DNA from: Streptomyces filamentosus
Lineage (GTDB): Bacteria > Actinomycetota > Actinomycetes > Streptomycetales > Streptomycetaceae
Assembly: GCF_014654895.1 (NCBI RefSeq)
Contig: NZ_BNBE01000001.1
Coordinates: forward strand, 1,736,001-1,800,000
Length of the DNA stretch: 64,000 bases
Reading direction: 5' to 3'
Shown here piece after piece: positions 25,116 through 33,501 of the stretch. Position 1 is the stretch's first letter. Every line of letters begins with the position of its first letter. The notes beneath the pieces were generated by a model. That model did no database searches and was not told where the DNA came from. It was given only the letters and a program-made list of their open reading frames with translations. Position numbers and translations under genes: made by a program.

Positions 25116-25832
25116 TCAGGCGACGAGCTCGCCGAAGGACTCCTCCTCGTCACGGCCGAAGCTCAGCACCTCGTCCTCGCGCAGTCGCCGCAGCGAGCGC
25201 CAGATGCTCGACTTCACCGTGCCGACACTGATGTCCAGGATCTCCGCGATCTCCGGGTCGGTCCGGCCCTCGTAGTAGCGCAGCACCAGCATGGTCCGCT
25301 GGAGCTCGGGCAGCCGGGCCAGGGCCTGCCACAGCACCGCGCGCAGCTCGGTGCCGCGCATCGCGTCCGTCTCGCCGACCGTCTCCGGCAGCTCCTCGGT
25401 CGGGTACTCGCTGACCTTGCGCCGGCGCCAGGCGCTGATGTGCAGGTTGGTCATGGTGCGGCGCAGGTAACCGCCGACGGCGGCCTTGTCGCTGATCCGC
25501 TCCCAGGCGCGGTACGTGGAGAACAGCGCGCTCTGGAGCAGGTCCTCGGCCTCGAAACGGTCACCGGTCAGGTGGTAGGCGGTGGCGTACAGGGAGGCCC
25601 GGCGCTCCTGGACGTAGGCCGTGAACTCGGCCTCCGAGCAGGAACGCTCCCCCGTGGCCTCCCCGTACACCGCTCCCCCGTCAGCGACGGCGACCATGTA
25701 GGGCGCCTTGCGCTGACGTCCGACGGTACGAACGCACCCCCGTCCGTTCACACCCCCGGACTTCTCGGTGCTCCGCACGTCGTGGAGACGCGTGACAACT
25801 GCGCTGTTGGTGGTGCCGTGCAGTGTGTTCAT
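25116..25832 (-). CDS. sigQ: RNA polymerase sigma factor SigQ
   Basis: 238-residue ECF-like sigma factor of the SigE/FTRYV group. Region 2 reads FTAYVQERRASLYATAYHLTGDRFEAEDLLQSALFSTYRAW and region 4 reads RTMLVLRYYEGRTDPEIAEILDISVGTVKSSIWRSLRRLRE. About 55 residues precede region 2. It is divergent from afsQ1, the arrangement known from S. coelicolor, where SigQ is a target and antagonist of AfsQ1/AfsQ2 antibiotic control. ATG 25832 lies behind a G-rich leader. An exact AfsQ1 box at 25920-25935 lies between the two genes and can serve both promoters. Confidence 0.9.
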   Translation of the reverse strand: MNTLHGTTNSAVVTRLHDVRSTEKSGGVNGRGCVRTVGRQRKAPYMVAVADGGAVYGEATGERSCSEAEFTAYVQERRASLYATAYHLTGDRFEAEDLLQSALFSTYRAWERISDKAAVGGYLRRTMTNLHISAWRRRKVSEYPTEELPETVGETDAMRGTELRAVLWQALARLPELQRTMLVLRYYEGRTDPEIAEILDISVGTVKSSIWRSLRRLREDEVLSFGRDEEESFGELVA

Positions 25833-25919
25833 CTCGCGCCCCCCGTCGTTCGGAGTGAGTGTTTCGGTCCGTGTGCCAAGAAGCTTGCCCGCCGGACTTC
25901 ATGGCGTTGTCCGCCGACT

Positions 25920-25935
25920 GTCACAGGCGTGTCAC
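25920..25935. promoter_or_regulatory. AfsQ1 box between sigQ and afsQ1
   Basis: GTCAC-AGGCGT-GTCAC fits the published GTnAC-N6-GTnAC site. It is centred about 76 bp upstream of the predicted afsQ1 start and about 96 bp upstream of sigQ. A third half-site, GTGAC, lies at 25943-25947. Confidence 0.8.
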
Positions 25936-26003
25936 AGGGGCGGTGACGGAAGCGCGCCTCCGGGCGGTCGATCTCGGACGGCTCATGAGCCAGAATGGCG
26001 ACC

Positions 26004-26681
26004 GTGCCTTTTCTGTTGCTGATCGAGGACGACGACGCCATCCGCACGGCCCTCGAACTCTCCCTGTCGCGGCAGGGCCACCGGGTGGCCACCGCCGCGT
26101 CGGGCGAGGACGGCCTGCTGCTGCTGAAGGAGCAGCGGCCCGACCTGGTCGTGCTCGACGTGATGCTGCCCGGCATCGACGGGTTCGAGGTGTGCCGGCG
26201 GATCCGCCGCACCGACCAGCTGCCGATCATCCTGCTGACCGCGCGCAGCGACGACATCGACGTGGTCGTGGGCCTGGAGTCGGGTGCCGACGACTACGTG
26301 GTGAAGCCGGTGCAGGGGCGGGTGCTCGACGCCCGGATCCGGGCCGTGCTGCGGCGCGGCGAGCGGGAGTCGACGGATTCGGCGACCTTCGGGTCGCTGG
26401 TGATCGACCGGGCCGCGATGACGGTGACGAAGAACGGGCTCGACCTCCAGCTGACCCCGACCGAGCTGCGGCTGCTGCTCGAACTGAGCCGGCGGCCCGG
26501 ACAGGCCCTGTCCCGGCAGCAGTTGCTGCGGCTGGTGTGGGAGCACGACTACCTGGGCGACTCGCGCCTGGTGGACGCGTGCGTGCAGCGGCTGCGGGCG
26601 AAGGTGGAGGACGTGCCGTCCTCGCCGACCCTGATCCGCACGGTGCGGGGCGTCGGTTACCGGCTGGACGTCCCTGCGTGA
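26004..26681 (+). CDS. afsQ1: two-component response regulator AfsQ1
   Basis: 225-residue OmpR-type regulator. The receiver has the acidic pocket EDDD (8-11), phospho-acceptor Asp52 in VVLDVMLPG, Thr in LLTARSDD and Lys in VVKPV. The C-terminal winged helix contains LTPTELRLLLELSRRPGQALSRQQLL and VDACVQRLRAKVE. In S. coelicolor it activates antibiotic genes and sigQ under certain nitrogen conditions and opposes GlnR. GTG 26004 is preferred over ATG 25995: it yields the known 225-residue form with Asp52, and CAGAAT (25991-25996) lies 7 nt upstream as a leaderless -10. Its stop overlaps afsQ2 as GTGA. Confidence 0.93.
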   Translation: MPFLLLIEDDDAIRTALELSLSRQGHRVATAASGEDGLLLLKEQRPDLVVLDVMLPGIDGFEVCRRIRRTDQLPIILLTARSDDIDVVVGLESGADDYVVKPVQGRVLDARIRAVLRRGERESTDSATFGSLVIDRAAMTVTKNGLDLQLTPTELRLLLELSRRPGQALSRQQLLRLVWEHDYLGDSRLVDACVQRLRAKVEDVPSSPTLIRTVRGVGYRLDVPA

Positions 26682-28216
26682 CGAAGGGGAACAAGGGGGT
26701 GCTCGCCCGGCTGCGGCTCTCCAGCCTGCGCCTGCGGCTGGTCGTGGTGTTCGCGCTGGTGGCGCTGACGGCCGCGGTGTCGGCCTCGGGGATCGCGTAC
26801 TGGCTGAACCGCGAGGCGGTGCTGAAGCGCACCCAGGACAGCTCGCTGAACGCCTTCCGGCAGGAGATGCAGAACCGGGTGGCGACGCTGCCGCTGCGGC
26901 CGACCCAGGAGGACCTGCGGCGCACCTCCGAGGAGATGACCGCGGGCGGGGGCGGCTACCAGGTGCTGCTGCTCGGCGAGCGGGCCGCGGGCAAGCCCAT
27001 CGTGGGCGCCTCGGACCCGGACGTGTTCACGCTGGCGGACGTGCCGGTGGCGCTGCGGGAGGCGGTGGACACCCGGCGCCCGGTGACGGACGCCAACCCG
27101 TACGCGTACCACCTGTTCTGGCAGCGGACCGAGCGGGGCGGGACGCCGTACCTGGTCGGCGGGACGCGGATCGACGGCGGCGGGCCCGCCGGCTACATGT
27201 TCAAGTCGCTCGCGGCGGAGCGGGCCGACCTCAACTCGCTGGCGTGGTCGCTGGGGATCGCGACCGGGCTCGCGGTGATCGGTTCGGTGCTGCTCGCGCA
27301 GGTGGCGGCGTCGACCGTGCTGCGGCCGGTGCGGCGGCTCGGCGAGGCGGCCCGGCAGCTCGGCGAGGGCAAGCTGGACACCCGGCTGCGGGTGACCGGT
27401 GCGGACGAGCTGTCCGACCTGTCGCGGACCTTCAACAGCGCGGCGGAGAACCTCCAGAAGAAGGTGGCGGACATGAGCGCCCGGGAGGAGTCCTCCCGGC
27501 GGTTCGTCGCCGACATGTCGCACGAGCTGCGGACCCCGCTGACCGCGCTGACGGCGGTGACGGAGGTCCTGGAGGACGAACAGGACTCGCTGGACCCGAT
27601 GATCGCCCCGGCGGTGGCTCTCGTGGTGAGCGAGACCCGGCGGCTGAACGACCTGGTGGAGAACCTGATGGAGGTGACCCGCTTCGACGCGGGCACCGCC
27701 CGGCTCGTCCTGGACGAGGTGGACATCGCCGACCAGATCACCGCGTGCATCGACGCGCGGGCCTGGCTGGACGCGGTGGACCTGGACGCGGAGCGCGGCA
27801 TCGTGGTGCCGCTCGACCCGCGGCGCCTGGACGTGATCCTGGCGAACCTGATCGGCAACGCGCTGAAGCACGGCGGCTCCCCGGTGCGGGTGTCGGTGCA
27901 CACCGACGACCACGAGCTGGTCATCACCGTGCGCGACCACGGGCCCGGCATCCCCGAGGAGGTGCTGCCGCACGTCTTCGACCGCTTCTACAAGGCGAGC
28001 GCCCAGCGGCCCCGGTCGGACGGCTCCGGCCTCGGCCTGTCGATCGCCATGGAGAACGCGCTCATCCACGGCGGGACGATCTCCGCCGCCAACTCGGTGG
28101 GCGCGGACGGCGCCGTGGACGGCGCGGTGTTCACGCTGCGGCTGCCCCGGGACGCGTCGGCGGCCGACCGCACCGGGGACACCGGTCCCCGGCCGGGCGA
28201 AGGGGTGGACGAGTGA
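26678..28216 (+). CDS. afsQ2: sensor histidine kinase AfsQ2
   Basis: 512 residues. Membrane segments at about 19-42 and 187-209 flank an extracellular sensor region of about 145 residues. A HAMP domain (about 210-262) follows, then the H-box MSHELRTPLTAL with His282, the N-box LIGNALKHG, the G1 box RDHGPGIP and the G2 box SDGSGLGLSIAMENALIHGG. It phosphorylates AfsQ1 in response to an unidentified envelope signal. The GTG start overlaps the afsQ1 stop and its own stop overlaps the lipoprotein start, so three genes are translationally coupled. The lipoprotein is a candidate partner for the extracellular sensor region. Confidence 0.93.
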   Translation: MTKGNKGVLARLRLSSLRLRLVVVFALVALTAAVSASGIAYWLNREAVLKRTQDSSLNAFRQEMQNRVATLPLRPTQEDLRRTSEEMTAGGGGYQVLLLGERAAGKPIVGASDPDVFTLADVPVALREAVDTRRPVTDANPYAYHLFWQRTERGGTPYLVGGTRIDGGGPAGYMFKSLAAERADLNSLAWSLGIATGLAVIGSVLLAQVAASTVLRPVRRLGEAARQLGEGKLDTRLRVTGADELSDLSRTFNSAAENLQKKVADMSAREESSRRFVADMSHELRTPLTALTAVTEVLEDEQDSLDPMIAPAVALVVSETRRLNDLVENLMEVTRFDAGTARLVLDEVDIADQITACIDARAWLDAVDLDAERGIVVPLDPRRLDVILANLIGNALKHGGSPVRVSVHTDDHELVITVRDHGPGIPEEVLPHVFDRFYKASAQRPRSDGSGLGLSIAMENALIHGGTISAANSVGADGAVDGAVFTLRLPRDASAADRTGDTGPRPGEGVDE

Positions 28217-28827
28217 GGGCGCGTACGGCGCTGACGGCGGTGGCGCTGGCGCTGCTGGCGCTGCCGGTCACGGGATGCGGGATCAGGACGACGTCGGTGC
28301 CGGTGGACGCGGGCGCGGCCCCGTCGCGGGTGCCGTGCGACGTGCCGGAGTCCTCGGCCCCGGAGCCGGGGGTGCCGGTGCGGGCGTTCCTGGTGTGCGG
28401 GTCGCAGCTGGAGCCGGTGGACCGCAGGTCGCCGCAGTCGGAGGACAAGGTGAGCGGCGATCCGGTGCGGACGGCGTCGGCGCTGCTCGCGCAGCTCCTC
28501 GCGGAGCCGCCGGAGGCGGAGCGGCAGGCCGGTTTCACCACGGCGGTACGGGCTCCGCTGTCGGTGGCGGCGGGCCGGGCGGGCGATCCGGAGGGCACGC
28601 TGCGGCTGAGCCGGCAGCCGGAGGACCTGGCGCCCGCGGCGCTGTCGCAGCTGGTGTGCACCTTCGCGGAGAGTTCGGCGGGCGCGGGCGGGCACACGGT
28701 GCTCCTCGCGGGTCCGGGGGCGTATCCGCCGAAGCGCTACCGGTGCACGACGCAGCTGCGGGAGCGCCCGGAGTCGGCCCCGCCGACGGCGCCCGTGCCG
28801 TCGGCCGCGGCGACGCCGGCGGGCTGA
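28213..28827 (+). CDS. lipoprotein of the afsQ operon
   Basis: 204 residues. A signal peptide with lipobox LPVTGC places the lipidated Cys at about residue 22. The mature protein has several Cys (CDVPESS, FLVCGSQL, VCTFAES, RYRCTT) and a region resembling a GerMN-like module (DPVRTASALLAQLLAEPPEAERQAGFTTAV). It is anchored outside the membrane next to the AfsQ2 sensor domain. The GTG start overlaps the afsQ2 stop (GTGA), so it is made together with the kinase and probably tunes signal perception; that role is inference. The C-terminus is Pro/Ala-rich and may be disordered. Confidence 0.85.
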   Translation: MRARTALTAVALALLALPVTGCGIRTTSVPVDAGAAPSRVPCDVPESSAPEPGVPVRAFLVCGSQLEPVDRRSPQSEDKVSGDPVRTASALLAQLLAEPPEAERQAGFTTAVRAPLSVAAGRAGDPEGTLRLSRQPEDLAPAALSQLVCTFAESSAGAGGHTVLLAGPGAYPPKRYRCTTQLRERPESAPPTAPVPSAAATPAG

Positions 28828-28866
28828 AGCGGAACCGTTCCCCGCGCGGGCCGCGTCTTGGGGGGC

Positions 28867-29448
28867 GTGCAGCGTCAAGGTTCGGGCGGGAACGCCGCCG
28901 TGGTCGTCCGCGTGACCGGGTTCGTGTTCCTGGTCGCGCATCTGCTGCTCGTCTCCTGGGTCGGGCTCCTGCCACGCGACGTGGCCTGGGTGACCGCCCC
29001 GAACACGGTGCCGCTGGCCGGACTGCGGGCCGATCTGGCGCTCGGGCCCGCCGAGGCGGCCCGGCTGATCGCCGGGGGACTGCTGCTGCTCGCCCCGCTC
29101 GGGGTGCTGCTGCCGATGTGCGAGGGGCGCCTCGACGTGTCGCGGTGGGGGTCGCTGACCCGGACCGTGGCGGCGGGGGCGCTGGTGTCGCTGGCCCTCG
29201 AACTGCTGCAGACGGCGGTGCCGGGGCAGGTCGTGGACGTGGACTCGGTGTTCCTGAACACGCTCGGGGTGGCGCTGGCGCACCTCCTGGTGGTGCCGGC
29301 GGCGCGGGCGCGGCTGCGCCGGCGGGCGGCCCGGCAGGGGCGGGGTCAGGGCCGGGGCCGGGGCTTCGGCCGGGGTCGGGTGGTGGCCGGGAGCGATCCG
29401 GCTCAGGGTCGTACCCCGAGGATTCCCAGGGTTCCGATCGCCCGGTAG
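28867..29448 (+). CDS. VanZ-family membrane protein
   Basis: About 193 residues with four hydrophobic segments and VanZ-like landmarks: NTVPLAGL after the first segment, LAPLGVLLPM, LALELLQTAVPGQVVDVDSVFLNTLGVALAHLL. VanZ proteins are small membrane proteins linked to glycopeptide tolerance and lipid II-related processes, without a settled reaction. The C-terminal 40 residues are Gly/Arg-rich and probably cytosolic. GTG 28867 is taken as start because the first membrane segment follows directly; a TTG at 28858 is an alternative. It lies 39 nt after the lipoprotein gene. Confidence 0.75.
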   Translation: MQRQGSGGNAAVVVRVTGFVFLVAHLLLVSWVGLLPRDVAWVTAPNTVPLAGLRADLALGPAEAARLIAGGLLLLAPLGVLLPMCEGRLDVSRWGSLTRTVAAGALVSLALELLQTAVPGQVVDVDSVFLNTLGVALAHLLVVPAARARLRRRAARQGRGQGRGRGFGRGRVVAGSDPAQGRTPRIPRVPIAR

Positions 29449-29537
29449 ACCGACGCCGAAGGCCGGGGTCCGGCGGCACCATGGAGTCACTGGGAGGCCC
29501 GGAGGAGCGGTCGCCCGGATCGACGAAGGAGCCCACC

Positions 29538-29747
29538 ATGGCCGCACTTGTCCGCCCGCGTGAAGGCCGGATGTTCGGCGGGGTGTGCGCGGCGCTCGCC
29601 CGGCGCTTCGGCACCTCCGCCTCGACGATGCGTCTGGTCTTCCTGGCCTCGTGCCTGCTGCCCGGTCCGCAGTTCCTGCTCTACGTGGCGCTGTGGGTGC
29701 TGCTGCCGGGCGAGTCCCGGACGGGGAAGACGGCGGCCGCCTGGTAG
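29538..29747 (+). CDS. small PspC-domain protein
   Basis: 69 residues that consist of a single PspC domain: RPREGRMFGGVCAALARRFG, then two hydrophobic helices (RLVFLASCLLPGPQFLLYVALWVLLPGE). Such proteins are membrane-associated stress components in actinobacteria. ATG 29538 has AAGGAG 7 nt upstream. It stands alone 89 nt after the VanZ gene and ends in a strong bidirectional terminator. Confidence 0.88.
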   Translation: MAALVRPREGRMFGGVCAALARRFGTSASTMRLVFLASCLLPGPQFLLYVALWVLLPGESRTGKTAAAW

Positions 29748-29766
29748 GCCGCGCCGTCCCGACCAC

Positions 29767-29812
29767 GCCGAAGGGGCGCGGACCCGGTCTCCCGGGTGCG
29801 CGCCCCTTCGGC
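29767..29812. terminator. bidirectional terminator after the pspC-like gene
   Basis: GCCGAAGGGGCGCG (29767-29780) pairs perfectly with CGCGCCCCTTCGGC (29799-29812), extended by an inner ACCCGG/CCGGGT pairing. It separates two convergent genes. Confidence 0.92.
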
Positions 29813-29826
29813 ACGTGCGGTGGGGG

Positions 29827-30219
29827 TCAGCCCAGCGCGCCGATCGGCAGGCCGCCGAGCAGGCCGGTGCCGCCGAGGAGGCCGGTGGCGGCGCCGAGCG
29901 GGGTGGCGCCCAGGGCGCCGGCGGCGGCGTCGGTGGGCAGGTTCTGGGTGACCTGGCCGGCGGCGCCGGGGAGGGCCTTGGTGCCCTGGTCGAGGCCCTG
30001 GCCGAGGGCGCCCTGGCCGGCGCCGAGGGACTCCCCCGCTCCGTCGGGGAGGGTGGTGAGGCCTTCGCCGAGCGGGGCGACCTGGCCGACGGTGGACAGC
30101 GCGTCGACGCCGTCGAGCGGTGCCGGGAGCGGGGCCGCGGAGGCCGTGCCGGCGGCGGCAGCGGCGAATGCGGCGCCGAGGGCGGCGACACCGAGCTTCT
30201 TGGCGGCAGACTGCTTCAT
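29827..30219 (-). CDS. small secreted protein of unknown function
   Basis: 130 residues. A signal peptide (KKLGVAALGAAFAAAAAGTASAA) ends at about residue 28. The mature part is Gly/Leu/Ala-rich with repeated short pieces (GAGESLGAGQGALGQGLDQG, GLLGGTGLLGGLP). Similar small proteins are common and uncharacterised in Streptomyces. ATG 30219 has an AAGGA-containing leader. Upstream, AATCCGGA occurs twice 16 bp apart (30271 and 30287), which may be a regulator site. Confidence 0.7.
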   Translation of the reverse strand: MKQSAAKKLGVAALGAAFAAAAAGTASAAPLPAPLDGVDALSTVGQVAPLGEGLTTLPDGAGESLGAGQGALGQGLDQGTKALPGAAGQVTQNLPTDAAAGALGATPLGAATGLLGGTGLLGGLPIGALG

Positions 30220-30351
30220 CTGAGGATCTTCCTTGGCTTGGGGAGCTGAGCTTCGGGACATCAGGTGGAGAAATCCGGAACAGGGGAATCCGGATATGCA
30301 CAGCAGCTCCGCAAACTAACCGTCCCCCCTCGGCTCCGCAAACACCGCGAG

Positions 30352-30380
30352 ACCGCCGGGTGTCGCACCCTCCCGGCGGT
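30352..30380. terminator. terminator downstream of add
   Basis: ACCGCCGGG (30352-30360) pairs with CCCGGCGGT (30372-30380) around an 11-nt loop, 27 bp after the add stop on the minus strand. The remaining gap 30220-30351 holds the promoter of the small secreted protein. Confidence 0.7.
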
Positions 30381-30406
30381 TCCGGGCCCTTTCGCCTCCC
30401 CTCTGC

Positions 30407-31561
30407 TCAGCCCTCCCGACCGGAAGAAGCGCTGGTCGTGGCGGTCTGCCGGAAAAGCCACTCGGACTTCAGTTCGGCATATCCGGGCTTGATCACGTCA
30501 TTGATCATGGCGAGCCGTTCATCGAAAGGAATGAACGCGGACTTCATCGCATTGACCGTGAACCACTGGAGATCGTCGAGCGTGTAGTCGAATGCGTCGA
30601 CCAGGAGCTCGAATTCCCGGCTCATGCTGGTGCCGCTCATCAGCCGGTTGTCGGTGTTGACCGTCGCACGGAAGTGGAGCTTGCGGAGCAGCCCGACGGG
30701 GTGCTCGGCGTACGAGGCGGCGGCGCCGGTCTGGAGGTTGGAGGTGGGGCACATCTCCAGCGGGATCCGCTTGTCGCGGACGTACGAGGCGAGGCGGCCG
30801 AGCCGCACCGAGCCGTCGTCGGCGACCTCGATGTCGTCGATGATCCGCACGCCGTGGCCGAGCCGGTCGGCGCCGCACCACTGGAGCGCCTGCCAGATCG
30901 AGGGCAGGCCGAAGGCCTCGCCGGCGTGGATGGTGAAGTGGTTGTTCTCCCGCTTGAGGTACTCGAAGGCGTCGAGGTGGCGGGTGGGCGGGAAGCCGGC
31001 CTCGGCGCCCGCGATGTCGAAGCCGACGACGCCGTCGTCGCGGTGGCGGTTGGCGAGCTCCGCGATCTCCAGGGAGCGGGCCGCGTGCCGCATCGCGGTG
31101 AGCAGGGCGCCGACCCTGATCCGGTGCCCGGCCTCGCGGGCCAGCCGCTCGCCCTCGCGGAAGCCCTCGTTGACCGCCTCGACGACCTCCTCCAGGGTCA
31201 GCCCGGCCTCCAGGTGCTGCTCGGGGGCGTAGCGGACCTCGGCGTAGACGACGCCGTCCTCGGCGAGGTCGACGGCGCACTCGGCGGCGACGCGGAAGAG
31301 GGCCTCGCGGGTCTGCATGACGGCGCAGGTGTGCGCGAAGGTCTCCAGGTAGCGCTCCAGGGAGCCGGAGTCGGCGGCCTCGCGGAACCAGATGCCGAGC
31401 TTGTCGGGTTCGGTCTCGGGGAGCTTCGAGTAGCCCTGCTCGCGGGCGAGTTCGATGATCGTGCCGGGGCGCAGTCCGCCGTCGAGGTGGTCGTGGAGCA
31501 GCACCTTCGGGGCACGGCGGATCTGGTCCGCGGTGGGGACGTGGGATGTCTGGCTCGTCAT
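30407..31561 (-). CDS. add: adenosine deaminase
   Basis: 384-residue zinc hydrolase converting (deoxy)adenosine to (deoxy)inosine in the cytosol. Metal ligands are in [12 protein letters not shown] (His23, His25), then [12 protein letters not shown], the catalytic [19 protein letters not shown] and [11 protein letters not shown], all canonical. Inosine would feed purine nucleoside phosphorylase. ATG 31561 is preceded on the minus strand by TAGAGT, 6 nt and then the ATG, so the mRNA should be leaderless. The perfect operator palindrome lies just upstream of that -10. Confidence 0.95.
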   Translation of the reverse strand: MTSQTSHVPTADQIRRAPKVLLHDHLDGGLRPGTIIELAREQGYSKLPETEPDKLGIWFREAADSGSLERYLETFAHTCAVMQTREALFRVAAECAVDLAEDGVVYAEVRYAPEQHLEAGLTLEEVVEAVNEGFREGERLAREAGHRIRVGALLTAMRHAARSLEIAELANRHRDDGVVGFDIAGAEAGFPPTRHLDAFEYLKRENNHFTIHAGEAFGLPSIWQALQWCGADRLGHGVRIIDDIEVADDGSVRLGRLASYVRDKRIPLEMCPTSNLQTGAAASYAEHPVGLLRKLHFRATVNTDNRLMSGTSMSREFELLVDAFDYTLDDLQWFTVNAMKSAFIPFDERLAMINDVIKPGYAELKSEWLFRQTATTSASSGREG

Positions 31562-31577
31562 TTTCGCACTCTAGCCC

Positions 31578-31589
31578 CTACGCGCGTAG
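31578..31589. promoter_or_regulatory. nucleoside-regulon operator upstream of add
   Basis: Perfect CTACGCGCGTAG. On the minus strand it is followed after 4 nt by the -10 TAGAGT, then 6 nt and the add ATG. Repression by promoter occlusion is expected. Confidence 0.78.
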
Positions 31590-31628
31590 AACGCGCCGTG
31601 CCGTGATCCTCACGGCCGTTTTTTCGGG

Positions 31629-31800
31629 TACGGGCTCCGCCCCCTCCGGTCCCGCACCACCGCTTCCCCGGTACGGACTCCGCTCCCCCTCCGGTCCCGC
31701 ACCACCGCTTCCCGGATACGGGCCCGCCGCCCCCGGCCCGCACCGCCTCCCTCCCGGTACGGGCCCCGCCGCCCCGGCCCGCCCCGCTGTTTTTCCGGTG
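31629..31800. repeat. GC-rich tandem repeat between add and GNAT genes
   Basis: Four degenerate units of about 41-45 bp, each starting TACGG and containing CCGGTCCCGCACCACCGCTT or a decayed form; they begin at 31629, 31672, 31717 and 31758. No coding role is visible on either strand. Confidence 0.75.
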
Positions 31801-31832
31801 CGCCGGGCCGTCCCCGCGCCTAGCCTCGCCCC

Positions 31833-32633
31833 ATGACCCAGCCCCCGCCCCCGCTCCCGCACGCCGCCGAACTGCTCCGCGTCCACCGCTTCATGGCCGG
31901 CTTCCACCGCCGGCGGGCGGCCCGCACCCTCGACTTCCCCGGCGGTTTCGTCGCGCTGGACGACGCCTACGCGCACTCCCGGGGCGACAACCACGCGATG
32001 GTGACCGGCCCCACCGACCCGGAGGCGCTCCCCGGCCGGCTCGACGCGCTCCTCGGCCACCTCCCGCACCGGCTGGCGTACGTGCTCGACGAGGAGCTCG
32101 CCGGAGCGTGCCGGGGGCCGTTGGAGGCGGCCGGCTACACGACCGGGTCCACCTACGTCATGCGGCACACCGGCCCGGTGCCGGCGGACGGCGGGGCCAG
32201 GGAGGTGGGCCTCGACGCGCTGCGCGCACCGGTCGCCGCCTCCTGGCGGGACCTCCTCCCCGAGGTCTCCGCCGAGGTGGTCGACCACCTCGTGGAGCGG
32301 CGGGCGGCCCGGCTCCGGGCCGGGGACGTCCGCTTCCTCGCCTCGTGCACCGAGGGCACGGAGGGCGCCGAGGGCGGCGAGCCCGCCGCCTGGGCCGACC
32401 TCTACCTCGACCGGGAGGAGGGGATCGGGCAGGTCGAGGACCTGGTCGCGAGCCGGGAGCACCGGGGGAAGGGGCACGCCGGGCGGGTCCTCGACACGGC
32501 GCTGCGCCTCGCGGCGGAGGCGGGCTGCGGGCTGCGCTTCCTCACCGCGCACACCGCCGACTGGCCCCACGAGTGGTACCGGCGGCGGGGCTTCACCGCC
32601 ATCGGCACCGTCCACGTCTTCGAACGCGCGTAG
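31833..32633 (+). CDS. GNAT-family N-acetyltransferase
   Basis: 266 residues. The C-terminal half has the acetyl-CoA site of GNAT proteins, VEDLVASREHRGKGHAGRVLDTALRLA (motif A, RGKGHAG), followed by FLTAHTADWPHEWYRRRGF (motif B). The N-terminal half is a diverged second GNAT-like module. Substrate unknown. TAGCCT (31821-31826) lies 6 nt before the ATG, consistent with a leaderless mRNA. Confidence 0.82.
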   Translation: MTQPPPPLPHAAELLRVHRFMAGFHRRRAARTLDFPGGFVALDDAYAHSRGDNHAMVTGPTDPEALPGRLDALLGHLPHRLAYVLDEELAGACRGPLEAAGYTTGSTYVMRHTGPVPADGGAREVGLDALRAPVAASWRDLLPEVSAEVVDHLVERRAARLRAGDVRFLASCTEGTEGAEGGEPAAWADLYLDREEGIGQVEDLVASREHRGKGHAGRVLDTALRLAAEAGCGLRFLTAHTADWPHEWYRRRGFTAIGTVHVFERA

Positions 32634-32721
32634 AGCGGACGGCGGTTCGCCCCCGCGGCGATATGTAACAGAGACCGCGCGTACGACTGCCGTACACCTC
32701 GGATTCTGAGAATGTTCCGTC

Positions 32722-33501
32722 ATGGCGCAGTACGCACTGGTGGGGACTGCCGACGGCCGGAGACCCCGGCTCGGTCGGCCTGTCGGGATGTCGAGGTCGG
32801 CGACGGCGGTGGGCGGCGTGGTGCTGCTCCTGCCGGACGGGGAGCCGGTGTCGGAGCGCCGGGCGTCGGCCCGGGCGCACGCGGCCGCACTGCCGATGGG
32901 GCGCGAACTCGCCCGCGCGGGGCGGTCGGAGGGACTGGTCGCCCAGGTGGTGCGCTACCGGCGGCGCGGCTGGAACGGCCCCGACGCGGAGCTCGCGGCG
33001 GACGCCTCCTGGGCGGTCGCCGAGGCGGTACGGCGCTACGGCGACGTACCGGTCTGCCTGATCGGCCACGGGATGGGCGCCCGGGCGGCGCTGCGGGCGG
33101 CCGGGCACCCGGCGGTCGGCGCGGTCCTCGCGCTCGCGCCCTGGCTGCCCGAGGACGACGTGGCCGCCGAGCCCGAGCCCGTGCGGCAGCTGACCGGCCG
33201 GCGGGTGCTCATCGTGCACGGCACCGACGACGCCCGCACCGACCCCGAGCTGTCCTTCCGCTTCGCGGCGCGCGCCAAGAAGGCGAACCGCGAGACCTGC
33301 CGCTTCGAGGTGCACACGGACGGGCACGGGCTGCGCCAGTACGCCGACGAGGTGCGGGCGCTCGCCGCCGACTTCGTGCTCGGCGCGCTCTTCGCCCGCC
33401 CGGTGACCCGGCCTCTGACGGACGCGATGGCGGCCCCGCCGCCGATCGGCCTGCGGATGCCGCTGGCGGCCGGCTTCGGCAGCGGCTCACGCCGGCGCTG
33501 A
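32722..33501 (+). CDS. alpha/beta-hydrolase-fold protein with altered nucleophile elbow
   Basis: 259 residues. The fold is visible from VVLLLPDGEP, the elbow region VCLIGHGMGARAALRAAGH, LALAPWLPEDD, LIVHGTDDARTDPE (acid loop) and VHTDGHGLRQYADE (His loop). The nucleophile position of G-x-S-x-G reads G-H-G-M-G, so the catalytic Ser is missing while Asp and His remain. It may be a non-catalytic binder or use another chemistry. Its 3' end overlaps the convergent LysR gene by 15 bp. Confidence 0.75.
   Translation: MAQYALVGTADGRRPRLGRPVGMSRSATAVGGVVLLLPDGEPVSERRASARAHAAALPMGRELARAGRSEGLVAQVVRYRRRGWNGPDAELAADASWAVAEAVRRYGDVPVCLIGHGMGARAALRAAGHPAVGAVLALAPWLPEDDVAAEPEPVRQLTGRRVLIVHGTDDARTDPELSFRFAARAKKANRETCRFEVHTDGHGLRQYADEVRALAADFVLGALFARPVTRPLTDAMAAPPPIGLRMPLAAGFGSGSRRR

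Noticed and set aside
23805..30219. The small secreted proteins at 23.8 and 29.8 kb as a homologous pair
   Set aside because: They share only composition (Ala/Gly/Leu-rich, signal peptide); no aligned motif supports common descent.
32622..32633. Another near-copy of the nucleoside operator (GAACGCGCGTAG)
   Set aside because: It matches as well as the bmpA site, but it lies at the stop codon of the GNAT gene, half the dyad is missing, and no promoter is placed around it.
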